Source: Fibrobacter succinogenes (GTDB lineage Bacteria; Fibrobacterota; Fibrobacteria; Fibrobacterales; Fibrobacteraceae). From it: a stretch of 64,000 nucleotides of DNA. A program made the translations under genes and the position numbers. Of the stretch, positions 44,961 to 52,441 are shown piece by piece (the first letter of the stretch is position 1; each line of letters starts with the position of its first letter). Location: assembly GCA_902791475.1 (NCBI GenBank), contig CADAWC010000001.1, positions 62,001 through 126,000 on the forward strand. Reading direction: 5' to 3'. The notes under the pieces are model-generated. The model saw nothing but the letters and a program-made list of their open reading frames with translations, was not told the DNA's origin and did no database searches.

Positions 44961-44989
44961 TGGTGACACTTTTGATTGGGTCAGGTGTT
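44961..44989 (+). promoter_or_regulatory. ECF-type promoter of the TonB2-type operon
   Basis: TGGTGACACTTTT, 10 bp, GGTGTT, the third copy of the shared promoter. The first gene of the operon starts 40 bp downstream. Confidence 0.72.
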
Positions 44990-45028
44990 TAAATAATGTA
45001 ATTTAGAGACAACCTATTTGGAATAGTT

Positions 45029-45865
45029 ATGAAACGATTGAATATATTGCCTTTTGCGGTCCTTGTTTTCTCGCTTTCGGGCCTAGCTTTTGCAGACTAC
45101 GAGTCCGAAATTCGAGACTTGAAACTGCAGAAGGAAAAGCTGAATTCTGAAATTCAAAATTTGAATACTCGAATCGCGTCGACGGATTCGATGCTACGTG
45201 CAGATGTGTCCCACCGCCAGTTGCTTGAACAGCGCTACAAGGCGGATGTGGAACGCCGCAATTTGGAAATCGATAGCTTGAATGCAAAAATTCGCAAGGT
45301 GGCATCAAGCCTCCAGCAGGAGCGCAACAAGCAGGCTCGCGCAAAGAACAAAAGCGATAACGTGGCCGCAAAACGCCGTGCATTGCGCGGTGAACTTGCC
45401 AAAATCTGTAAACAGCTCGAAGTCCAAATTGCGCAGACGCTCCCGTGGGAACGCGACAAGCGCCTTGATCGTGCAAAATCCTTGACGCGTGAAATCGAAA
45501 GCGGCAATGTGGCCGAAGAAGAAGCATTTTCTCGCATGAAGTCGCTCGTGAATGAAGAAATCAAGTTTGGCGATGAAGTTTCTGTAGTCAACAGCCCGCT
45601 CACTCGCAAAAATGGCGAAATTGTGAATGCGACAATTCTCCGCATAGGGAACCAGTGGATGGTCTATGTCGATGAAAACGGTGCCTCTTACGGTCGCCTG
45701 GAACGTAAGCTGGAAAACGATAAGATTGTCTATAAATGGAACGAAGAATTGAATCTTGAGGAACGCGCTGCCGTGAAACTTGCCATTGACGTGAAACAGG
45801 CGAAAAAGCCTCCTCAGATTGTGAAATTGCCTGTAAGTTTGTCTGTTGTGGGAGGCGTGAGATGA
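45029..45865 (+). CDS. Periplasmic coiled-coil protein, DUF3450-like
   Basis: A 278-residue exported protein. Signal peptide 1-22 (ending AFA-DY). Residues 25-105 are a long coiled coil (EIRDLKLQKEKLNSEIQNL onward), and the C-terminal part is beta-rich with IVNATILRIGNQWMVYVDENG. The pattern and gene order match DUF3450 proteins that head TonB2-TtpC operons in vibrios. Its last bases overlap the next ATG (ATGA) with a strong GGAGG site, so the next gene was evidently coupled here. Probably assists TonB complex function in the periplasm. Confidence 0.75.
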   Translation: MKRLNILPFAVLVFSLSGLAFADYESEIRDLKLQKEKLNSEIQNLNTRIASTDSMLRADVSHRQLLEQRYKADVERRNLEIDSLNAKIRKVASSLQQERNKQARAKNKSDNVAAKRRALRGELAKICKQLEVQIAQTLPWERDKRLDRAKSLTREIESGNVAEEEAFSRMKSLVNEEIKFGDEVSVVNSPLTRKNGEIVNATILRIGNQWMVYVDENGASYGRLERKLENDKIVYKWNEELNLEERAAVKLAIDVKQAKKPPQIVKLPVSLSVVGGVR

Positions 45866-47502
45866 TTTTAGACGAAAGAACGGGCGCAGCCCTACAGACG
45901 AGAGACGAAAGAAATGGTGTCATCCTGAGCGGAGCACGTAGTGCGAAGTCGAAGGATCTAGTGAAGTTTTTTGCAATTGTCTTAATGCTCGCCTCTTCTG
46001 CTTTTGCATGGCCATGGTCGAGCGACAAGAAAAGCGCCGAAGATGAAGCTCGCATCAAGGATTCCTTGTTGCAAGTCGAAGTGCGCAATTTGCAGCGCGA
46101 AGTCGAAACGCTTACCCGCATCCGCATGCAAAAAGCCGATTCTCTTGAAAAGCTCGATGCCAAGCATTGGAGCAATCGCTATGCCGAATCGCAGTTGACC
46201 GAAGAACACCAGAACGTCACGCGCGAACTCGATGGCCGCTATTCCAAACTCTCGACAGATCTTGGCCGCGTCACCGAAGAAGTGATGGCGAACAAGAACG
46301 TCACTGAAGAAGCGGAAGAAAAGTCCAAGAGCGAAGAAATTGCATTCGACGCGCTCAATACGCAAGTGAAACTTTCGATTGAAAAGACGCTTGGCGATGT
46401 GGCTGGCGATTATCCGGTCGGGATGAACAAGCGCCTTTTGAACTTGAAACGCGCCAGTGCCGAAGCCGAAAAGAAAGTGCCGAATACAATTGCTGCGGTG
46501 CAGGGCTATATGGCAGATTTGCTCGCCCGTCACGAAGTCACTTACACGCAATTCTACGGCAATGAAGTTTCGCAGGTGGGCTCTCGCCCGGATGTGAACG
46601 TGAATCGTTTGCGCTTGGGAACGGTGTTCCTCGGCGAAGTTGCAAACGACAATGGCGATGTGCAGGCGCTATTGCGCTCTGGTGCTTTGCAGGGCAAGGT
46701 CTTTGAATGGAATGCAAATCTGCCCACGGAAATGGCGGCAAATATCAAGTCTGCCGTGAACCAGGCGGTCTCGGTGGCAAGTGCTGCAACGGATGCGCAG
46801 GCTACTATCGCGATTCCGTTGGATGTGCTGCAGAATAAGGCCATCAAAAATTCTATCACCGATGCAAAGGAACTCACTTGGACCGAAGAATTCAAATCGT
46901 TCTTCAAGAAGGGCGGTATCGTGATGTATCCGTTGATGCTCGTGGCGATCATAGCGCTCCTCCTATTCCTTGAACGTTTTGTGATGCTTTCTTACCGTGG
47001 TCATCTCGGCCGTCGCTTCACCAAAAAAATGGATGCGCTTGTTGCCGAGAAAAAGTATGAAGAAGCTGCCAATCTCTGCCTCAAGAAAGAAACAAGCCTT
47101 GCAATGGTGTTGTTTGCCGTGCTGAACAAGGTGAACGATACTCGCGAAAATGCGGAACGCTCCTTGCAAGAAGCTTTGCTCCGTGAACAGCCGAAACTTG
47201 AACGCCGCATGGGCCTTCTGGCTGCGATGGGAACGATCGCTCCGCTTCTGGGCTTGCTTGGTACGGTGACGGGTATCATCACGCTCTTTACCGTGATTAC
47301 TGAAGTCGGAACGAATGACGCTCGCGTGCTTGCGGGCGGTATTTCCGAAGCTCTTGTGACGACGGAAATGGGCTTGGTCATTGCAATCCCTGTGATGATT
47401 TTGCATGGGCTCCTGAGCGAAAAGATTGAAAAAATCACCAGCGAACTCTACGTGCAAAGCACTTCGCTTATGAATAAAGTCTTTGGAAAGGAAAGTAAGT
47501 AA
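45862..47502 (+). CDS. TtpC-like MotA/TolQ/ExbB protein with periplasmic coiled coil
   Basis: A 546-residue (from ATG) inner-membrane protein. After a signal-like segment (KFFAIVLMLASSAFAW) come about 230 residues of coiled coil and a periplasmic domain, then three membrane helices of an ExbB/TolQ domain (about 350-370, 450-475, 490-520) with LGLLGTVTGIITLF and ISEALVTTEMGL. This is the TtpC layout of TonB2 systems. Two starts are possible: ATG 45862 with a strong coupled site, or GTG 45961, which gives a clean signal peptide and whose AAGGA lies in an inserted dispersed repeat. See the finding on this repeat. Confidence 0.85.
   Translation: MILDERTGAALQTRDERNGVILSGARSAKSKDLVKFFAIVLMLASSAFAWPWSSDKKSAEDEARIKDSLLQVEVRNLQREVETLTRIRMQKADSLEKLDAKHWSNRYAESQLTEEHQNVTRELDGRYSKLSTDLGRVTEEVMANKNVTEEAEEKSKSEEIAFDALNTQVKLSIEKTLGDVAGDYPVGMNKRLLNLKRASAEAEKKVPNTIAAVQGYMADLLARHEVTYTQFYGNEVSQVGSRPDVNVNRLRLGTVFLGEVANDNGDVQALLRSGALQGKVFEWNANLPTEMAANIKSAVNQAVSVASAATDAQATIAIPLDVLQNKAIKNSITDAKELTWTEEFKSFFKKGGIVMYPLMLVAIIALLLFLERFVMLSYRGHLGRRFTKKMDALVAEKKYEEAANLCLKKETSLAMVLFAVLNKVNDTRENAERSLQEALLREQPKLERRMGLLAAMGTIAPLLGLLGTVTGIITLFTVITEVGTNDARVLAGGISEALVTTEMGLVIAIPVMILHGLLSEKIEKITSELYVQSTSLMNKVFGKESK
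45919..45963. repeat. Dispersed repeat inside the 5' region of the TtpC-like gene
   Basis: GTCATCCTGAGCGGAGCACG followed by a GAAGGATCTAGTG end. Translated in frame it gives VILSGARSAKSKD. Its end supplies an AAGGA and a GTG that could act as a new start. Confidence 0.8.
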
Positions 47503-47506
47503 AATA

Positions 47507-47560
47507 CGTCATTGCGAGCATGGCTACAACGTCATTGCGAGCCGAAGGCGAAGCAATCTA
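47507..47560. repeat. Two dispersed repeat copies between ttpC-like and exbB-like genes
   Basis: A partial copy (CGTCATTGCGAGCA) followed by a full CGTCATTGCGAGCC ... GGCGAAGCAATCTA. The exbB start lies 10 bp further and lacks a clear ribosome site. Confidence 0.8.
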
Positions 47561-47570
47561 ATCATGAATT

Positions 47571-48305
47571 ATGACTGATTTTCATTACATATTCATAGAA
47601 TCTCTGCGGAATACGTATGAGGCGGGTGGCGTGGTGATGCTACCCATCCTCTTGTCGGGCGTTGTTGGATTCTATTTCCTTTTCTCGAGTTGGTTTCGCA
47701 TCGGTAGCGATTTTTTCAGAAAGGATATCACTAAAGTCGTGAGGCGTATGCAGCGCGGTTTGACTGGCGAAAGAGCTGTTGCTGGAGCCGAATCTTACTC
47801 TGATGAACAACGTGTGCAGATGACTTTGACAAACCTTCGCAAACGCGGTGGATTTCTTTCAAGAGAACTTTCTTGCGCGATTGAAATTGCGCAAAAAAAT
47901 TATGACGAATTTCGCGATTACATGCAAGTACGCATGATGAAAAGTGTGCGCTACATGGAACAAGGAAACCACATTGTTTCTGTGATGGCTGCAGCCGCTC
48001 CGCTCTTGGGCCTGCTTGGAACGGTCACGGGAATGGTCTCGACTTTTGAGGTGATCACGTTGTATGGAAACCAGAACCCGGTGCTGATGGCGGATGGAAT
48101 TTCAGAAGCCTTGATTTCGACGCAGAGCGGGCTCTTGATTGCGTTCCCGCTGACGCTCTTAAAGCAACGTTTGGACGAACGCATTGAAATCTTGAAGCAG
48201 GAAATGGAACTTGGCGCAACGGTAATCGACAACTATTTTGTGTCTAAAGGTGAAACGGAGAAAAATAGCACGTCATTGCAAACTGAAGGCCGCGACTTAA
48301 CGTAG
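47571..48305 (+). CDS. exbB: ExbB-type proton channel protein
   Basis: A 244-residue ExbB/TolQ family protein with three membrane helices: about 20-40, 130-150 and 165-185 (AAPLLGLLGTVTGMVSTFEVIT, then SEALISTQSGLLIAFPLTLL). Together with ExbD it conducts protons to energise TonB. N-terminal MTDFHYIF is taken because other ATG codons are out of frame; there is no strong ribosome site after the repeat at 47560. The last residues (STSLQTEGRDLT) read through a decayed copy of the dispersed repeat. Confidence 0.9.
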   Translation: MTDFHYIFIESLRNTYEAGGVVMLPILLSGVVGFYFLFSSWFRIGSDFFRKDITKVVRRMQRGLTGERAVAGAESYSDEQRVQMTLTNLRKRGGFLSRELSCAIEIAQKNYDEFRDYMQVRMMKSVRYMEQGNHIVSVMAAAAPLLGLLGTVTGMVSTFEVITLYGNQNPVLMADGISEALISTQSGLLIAFPLTLLKQRLDERIEILKQEMELGATVIDNYFVSKGETEKNSTSLQTEGRDLT

Positions 48306-48308
48306 CTA

Positions 48309-48340
48309 CGTCATTGCGAGCCGTAGGCGAAGCAATCTAA
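48309..48340. repeat. Dispersed repeat between exbB and exbD
   Basis: CGTCATTGCGAGCCGTAGG then CGAAGCAATCTAA. The end AATCTAAAGGA joins the AAGGA site of exbD. Confidence 0.8.
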
Positions 48341-48350
48341 AGGATTTGTT

Positions 48351-48755
48351 ATGGAATTTAATTTACCGAGAAGAAAACAGAAAGACGTGGGCATTGAAAT
48401 GGGTCCGCTGATGGATATCGTGTTCATCTTGCTCATCTTTTTTGTGGTGACGTCGTCGTTCACTCGCGAAACGGGTGTGGATGTGACGAAACCGCAGGCG
48501 CAATCGGCGAGCCAACTTGAAAAAGAAAACTTGCTCATAGCCATCACGCGCGAAGGGACGATTCACATGAATGAACGCCAGGTGGATTTGGCGAGCCTGC
48601 AAGACATCTTGAAACAGTCTCTTGCGAAAGCGCCCGATCGCGAAGCCGTTGTAATTGCCGATAAAGAAGCCGAAACCGGCGTTCTCGTTCAGGTCATCGA
48701 TATGTGCAATTTGGCCGGCGTCAAAAAAGTCTCCATCGCCGCCCAAGCGGAGTAA
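48351..48755 (+). CDS. exbD: ExbD-type TonB accessory protein
   Basis: A 134-residue protein with one membrane helix (about residues 20-38), including Asp22 in PLMDIVFILLIFF, the conserved proton-path Asp of ExbD/TolR. The rest is a periplasmic domain (LLIAITREGTIHMNERQV). With ExbB it forms the proton channel driving TonB. Starts with AAGGA six bases upstream of ATG. Confidence 0.92.
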   Translation: MEFNLPRRKQKDVGIEMGPLMDIVFILLIFFVVTSSFTRETGVDVTKPQAQSASQLEKENLLIAITREGTIHMNERQVDLASLQDILKQSLAKAPDREAVVIADKEAETGVLVQVIDMCNLAGVKKVSIAAQAE

Positions 48756-48793
48756 ACATGATTGATGTGGAACGGGCTTTCAAAAAAGTAATT

Positions 48794-48836
48794 GCGTCAT
48801 TCTGAGGACCGTAGGGACGAAGAATCCAGTTAAGTC
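48794..48836. repeat. Dispersed repeat between exbD and tonB
   Basis: GCGTCATTCTGAGGACCG ... AGAATCCAGTTAAGTC. A copy of the TCCAGTTAAGTC end lies near 27850 as well. Confidence 0.75.
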
Positions 48837-48853
48837 TTGTATTTGAGTGAATA

Positions 48854-49501
48854 ATGCAAAAGTTTATAAAAAAGTTTTTAAAGCGTTTTTCAATCCTTCT
48901 CGCGGCGATTCTAGCGAGCATGCTTCTCGTATTCTCCGTGACGATGGCGAACTTGTTTTTGACGGGTAAAATCTTCCACGAAAAGAAATTCGTCAAGACC
49001 GAAGTCTCTGTGAAAAAAGTTGAAGAAGTTGAAAAGAAAATTGAGAAAAAACGCACCGCACGCAAGCCGAATCGTCAAAAGTCCAATTCGCGCTCACCCA
49101 AAGCGGGACCGCGTTTTGCCATGGCTCTTGGCGCCGTTTCAGGAACTGCGGGTGCTGCCATCAATAGCGAGCTCGTTGCCGATTTTCGAGGCGGCGCGCT
49201 CTCCACTGAAAAAGGCGATGTCGATAAAAAGCCCGAAAGCCGCTCTGTCGCAAACTTTCAGGTGCCGCCGCAAATCCGAGACCGCGAAATAGATGCCATG
49301 CTTCGTCTCAGTTTCTGTGTGGATGTTGGCGGTCGTGCGTATGATATCAAAGTCATCGAAGAATCTCCCGCAGGTTCAGGGCTTGCGCAAGCGGGGAAGG
49401 ATGCTATCGCCCGCATGACTTTTGCTCCCGCCGAAAAAGATGGCAAAGCCGTTGCTTTCTGCGGCATGGAACAACCCTTCGAAGTGAAGTTTAGAGATTG
49501 A
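48854..49501 (+). CDS. tonB: TonB-type protein
   Basis: A 215-residue energy transducer. Inner-membrane helix about residues 11-37, a Lys-rich segment (KKVEEVEKKIEKKRTARK), and a C-terminal TonB domain (about 135-215) with VPPQIRDREIDAMLRLSFCVDVGG and IARMTFAPA. It would touch the TonB box of receptors, the nearest being 40665-43121. The proline-rich spacer typical of classic TonB is short here, as in TonB2-type proteins. Ribosome site weak (GAG). Confidence 0.86.
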   Translation: MQKFIKKFLKRFSILLAAILASMLLVFSVTMANLFLTGKIFHEKKFVKTEVSVKKVEEVEKKIEKKRTARKPNRQKSNSRSPKAGPRFAMALGAVSGTAGAAINSELVADFRGGALSTEKGDVDKKPESRSVANFQVPPQIRDREIDAMLRLSFCVDVGGRAYDIKVIEESPAGSGLAQAGKDAIARMTFAPAEKDGKAVAFCGMEQPFEVKFRD

Positions 49502-49527
49502 TTGAGACAAAAGACGGATGAACAATA

Positions 49528-50664
49528 ATGGCGCTATGCGCAAAAGAGAACGTTATGTTTAATGAATGTGTAAATAGGTATTGTAGACAACGGGGGGATT
49601 CTTGTTTTGCGTCACTCTCGTCTCTCGTCTCTCGTCTTTCGTCTGTTTTACTCATTTCCCTTTTCCTCGCGCTTCCTGCATTTTCTGCCCAGTCCTCCTT
49701 TGACTTGATGGAACGCGCAAACGCCCTTTATCGCAGTGGAAAATTCAAACAAGCTATACTCTTGTATCGCAAGGCCGAAGACCGCGGCGCCGATCCCGTT
49801 GCCGTGAGTTTCAACATTGCCAATAGCTATTATCAAATGGACAAATATCCCGAGGCGGCCGCCGCCTACCGCAAGGCTGTGGACTATTCCGAAGGCAATT
49901 TTGCACCCGCACTTTTCAACATGGCGAGCGTCTACTTCCGCTTAAAACAATTCCCGGAATGCATAGCCGTTTATCACCGTGCGCTCAAACTCGATCCCGA
50001 TAACATTTCCGGCTGGCTTTACCTCGGTGAGGCTTACTCCAAAACCGGCGACAAAGTCGGAGCCCTCCGCGCTATCGAAAACGCTTACCGCCTCGACAAA
50101 AATGATGTCAGCATCGTCTACCAACTTTCCGAAGCGAATATTGCTCTGAACGACTTTGACCGCGCCGTCGCCGTCATTCGCGAAGGCTATACGCTCCATC
50201 CCGAAGAATCTGATTTCCTAGTCTACCTCGGTGACGTATACCGCCTGAACAAGAATTTCGAAGAAAGCGCCAACGCCTACCGCGAAGCCCTCAGCGTGAA
50301 AATTGACGATACTCAAATTATGTACAAACTTGCTGATGTCCTCGTCGAAGATAAAAAGCCCTACATTGCTATGGAAATCTTAAATAACATTTTGCAAATC
50401 AAACCCGATTTCTCTGATGCCGCCATCTTCATGGGAAACCTCGCATACGATGCAAAGTTCTATGATCGCGCCGAATATGCCTACGAGCTTGCCGCCAAAA
50501 ACGGGAATGCCGAAGCCGTCTTTGGTTTCAAGAATATGGCGTACGATGCCCACGCACAAAAGCGCACAGAAGAATCCGTTCGCCTGCTGAAACTCGCACT
50601 CAAATATTACCCGAACGACGCTTCCCTCATTGCAGACTTGCTCGAAATGCAGTCTGGAAACTGA
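49528..50664 (+). CDS. Exported TPR protein of the TonB2 operon
   Basis: A 378-residue protein with a signal-like hydrophobic stretch (about 38-54, ending AFSAQ) and about eight tetratricopeptide repeats (LYRSGKFKQAILLYRKAED, then YPEAAAAYRKAVDYSEG and others). In TonB2 systems of vibrios a TPR protein follows tonB in the same place. The start may be ATG 49528 or 49555; both precede a 7-bp tandem repeat (49616-49643) in the n-region of the signal. Probably periplasmic or inner-membrane-attached and stabilises the complex. Confidence 0.8.
   Translation: MALCAKENVMFNECVNRYCRQRGDSCFASLSSLVSRLSSVLLISLFLALPAFSAQSSFDLMERANALYRSGKFKQAILLYRKAEDRGADPVAVSFNIANSYYQMDKYPEAAAAYRKAVDYSEGNFAPALFNMASVYFRLKQFPECIAVYHRALKLDPDNISGWLYLGEAYSKTGDKVGALRAIENAYRLDKNDVSIVYQLSEANIALNDFDRAVAVIREGYTLHPEESDFLVYLGDVYRLNKNFEESANAYREALSVKIDDTQIMYKLADVLVEDKKPYIAMEILNNILQIKPDFSDAAIFMGNLAYDAKFYDRAEYAYELAAKNGNAEAVFGFKNMAYDAHAQKRTEESVRLLKLALKYYPNDASLIADLLEMQSGN
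49616..49643. repeat. 7-bp tandem repeat in the 5' coding region of the TPR gene
   Basis: Four head-to-tail units, three TCTCGTC and one TTTCGTC. The unit is not a multiple of three, so a change in copy number would shift the frame in the signal peptide. Related GACGAGA/GACGAAA units occur at 45871-45912, and scattered ones at 43263-43283. Confidence 0.85.
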
Positions 50665-51004
50665 AATACATTTTGGGGGCGACAAAGTAAAGGCGTAGAG
50701 TCCGGCTTCCTTTGTTTTCACTCCGCTCAAAAAGAGCCCCTATAAGACGTACTTTTGAATATACCTTATTTTATGCGGCTTCGCAAACGATTTTGCTTTG
50801 GGAAAATCAGAAAAATTGAATAGATTCTTGTATTTTGGGCCAATTTTGGGGAGGCTTTGTACTTTTTTGCTAGTGAAGTGTTGAAATCCATAGTTGACAA
50901 AATAAACGTTTTTGCTAACGGTTGTTTGCAGAATTTGCAAAGTTTCGTTTTTTGAAAATTCTCTATTGTAGATTAGAACCTCCAAACTTAACGGAGGTAT
51001 TATT
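50665..51004. other. 340-bp gap before the Rpn gene
   Basis: No gene seen. The first 80 bp follow the TPR gene without a clear terminator. A TTGACA (50894-50899) may be a -35 box for the Rpn gene, but I find no good -10 at standard spacing. The end holds a hairpin over the ribosome site (50978-50998). Confidence 0.5.
50978..50998 (+). promoter_or_regulatory. Hairpin covering the ribosome site of the Rpn gene
   Basis: ACCTCC (50978-50983) pairs perfectly with GGAGGT (50993-50998), which contains the Shine-Dalgarno of the gene starting at 51005. The loop is nine bases. This could hold translation down until something opens the stem. Confidence 0.5.
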
Positions 51005-51811
51005 ATGAACATAAAGTCTTTTGACGACCTTGACATTACAGACCCGATTATGTTCGGGCTAGTTTTTAGCAATAAACACATTGCAAAACCATTTATAGAA
51101 CATTTGCTAGGCATCAAAATCGATCACTTGGAAACGCCTGTACCAGAAGCGGTTTTAAGCTACGATGCGGAACATAAAGGTGTTCGCTATGATGTTTTTG
51201 CTCGGGAAACCAATGAAAATGGTGAAACGATTCGTTCCTTTGATTTGGAAATGCAGATGGTTGATACCAAGGAACTTCCGCAGCGTGCTAGATACTATCA
51301 AAGCGTGGGTGACGGAGTTGCCCTTTCAAAGGGTGGGTATTATACTAGTCTTAAGGAACAATACATCATTTTCTTGTGTCCTATGGATATCTTTGGTCAA
51401 GGTTTTCCTATTTATCATTTCGAAAATAGGGCGCGGGAGGACTCAAACATCTGTTTGAACGACCGCACTTTCAAAAATTTTTATATTTTCAAAAAGTACG
51501 AGGAATTCACAAATCCCGTCGTAAAGGCTTATATGAAGTATTTTGCGACTAGGAATGTTGACTCTCGTGAAACTGAAGCAATAAATGACCAGGTGTCTTT
51601 TTACAAAGCCGACACTCTCATAAGGAACAAGTATATGACTTACGAATTTGACCTTCATGAAAGCAAGGAAGAAGGAAAAGCTGAAGGCAAAGCAGAAGCT
51701 AAGCTTGAAATGGTCGATGCGATGCTTGCTAACGATATTCCTATTGAAAAAATCGCTATTATTTCCGGTATTTCTCTGGACGAAATTAAAAAGCGCAGAG
51801 CGCAGCGCTGA
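51005..51811 (+). CDS. Rpn-family PD-(D/E)xK nuclease
   Basis: A 268-residue protein of the Rpn/transposase_31 (PDDEXK_2) family. Motifs: ITDPIMFGLVFSNK, RYDVFARET then SFDLEMQM, in which Asp, Glu and Gln form the nuclease core, and RARYYQS. The C-terminal tail (KEEGKAEGKAEAKLEM) and the closing IAIISGISLDEIK are typical of the family. Despite the transposase name, Rpn proteins are recombination-promoting nucleases, some with defence roles. Transcribed alone; SD GGAGG seven bases upstream sits within a hairpin. A second relative is at 59267-60319. Confidence 0.88.
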   Translation: MNIKSFDDLDITDPIMFGLVFSNKHIAKPFIEHLLGIKIDHLETPVPEAVLSYDAEHKGVRYDVFARETNENGETIRSFDLEMQMVDTKELPQRARYYQSVGDGVALSKGGYYTSLKEQYIIFLCPMDIFGQGFPIYHFENRAREDSNICLNDRTFKNFYIFKKYEEFTNPVVKAYMKYFATRNVDSRETEAINDQVSFYKADTLIRNKYMTYEFDLHESKEEGKAEGKAEAKLEMVDAMLANDIPIEKIAIISGISLDEIKKRRAQR

Positions 51812-51845
51812 TGTTCAGTCCGGAAAGTGACTAGATTTCGCTCTT

Positions 51846-52286
51846 TTATTTTTCGTTGTAGAGCGGGCGCGCAATTTTGGGGGCTTTGCGGGCCAGTTGC
51901 TCGATCGTAATTCCCGTGAAGTAATCCTTGATGATTTTGGCCAAGTCCTTCCACATCGGGAGCGTCGGGCAAATATCTGCGCGGTCGCAACCGCTCTTGC
52001 CGTCGGATACGCATTCCACAGGACCCATCGAGGTCTCGATGACACTCAGGATTTCCCAGACTGTGAGTTCTGCGGCTGGCTTTGCGAGCTTGTAACCGCC
52101 GCCCTTGCCGCGCGCGCCTTCGAGCACTTTATTCTTCACAAGGGTGCCAAGAATCGCTTCGAGATATTTTTCGGAAAGTCCCTGACGTTCCGCCAGGTTG
52201 TGTAGCGGGTGGAATTCGGCTTCGCCGTTTTCTGCCATATCAATAATAACGCGAATAGCGTATCGACCTTTCGTAGATACTCTCAT
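51846..52286 (-). CDS. Rrf2-family Fe-S regulator
   Basis: A 146-residue Rrf2 protein with the winged helix MRVSTKGRYAIRVIIDMAEN, then LSEKYLEAILGTLVKNKVLEGARGKGGGYKL and a cluster-binding loop with Cys92, Cys100 and Cys106. Spacing is close to IscR and suggests Fe-S sensing. It is divergent from the nfnA-like gene, with an 8-bp inverted repeat (52307-52336) between; likely controls itself and possibly that operon. Start ATG 52286 has GGAG upstream. Confidence 0.9.
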   Translation of the reverse strand: MRVSTKGRYAIRVIIDMAENGEAEFHPLHNLAERQGLSEKYLEAILGTLVKNKVLEGARGKGGGYKLAKPAAELTVWEILSVIETSMGPVECVSDGKSGCDRADICPTLPMWKDLAKIIKDYFTGITIEQLARKAPKIARPLYNEK

Positions 52287-52306
52287 GATTCATGACTCCT
52301 TTAGAC

Positions 52307-52336
52307 TACAATATAATTATAATTACAAATATTGTA
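52307..52336. promoter_or_regulatory. Inverted repeat between the Rrf2 gene and nfnAB-like genes
   Basis: TACAATAT and ATATTGTA, perfect 8-bp arms with 14 bp between, in an AT-rich intergenic region. A likely operator for the Rrf2 protein. Confidence 0.55.
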
Positions 52337-52441
52337 AAATTTTTCCTACAATTTTAGTTGGCTTTTTTTGTGCCCTGTAAGACCCTTTACATATTTTTTT
52401 ACTATCAGTCGTCAAAAAAAATTTCTATATTGCCTCGCATT

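Noticed and set aside
47507-48340. Evenly recurring repeats as a CRISPR array
   Set aside because: Copies are of several types, lie around genes, and have no regular spacers or cas genes.
51005-51811. Rpn protein as evidence of an insertion sequence
   Set aside because: No terminal inverted repeats or target duplication found; Rpn proteins are nucleases despite the transposase label.
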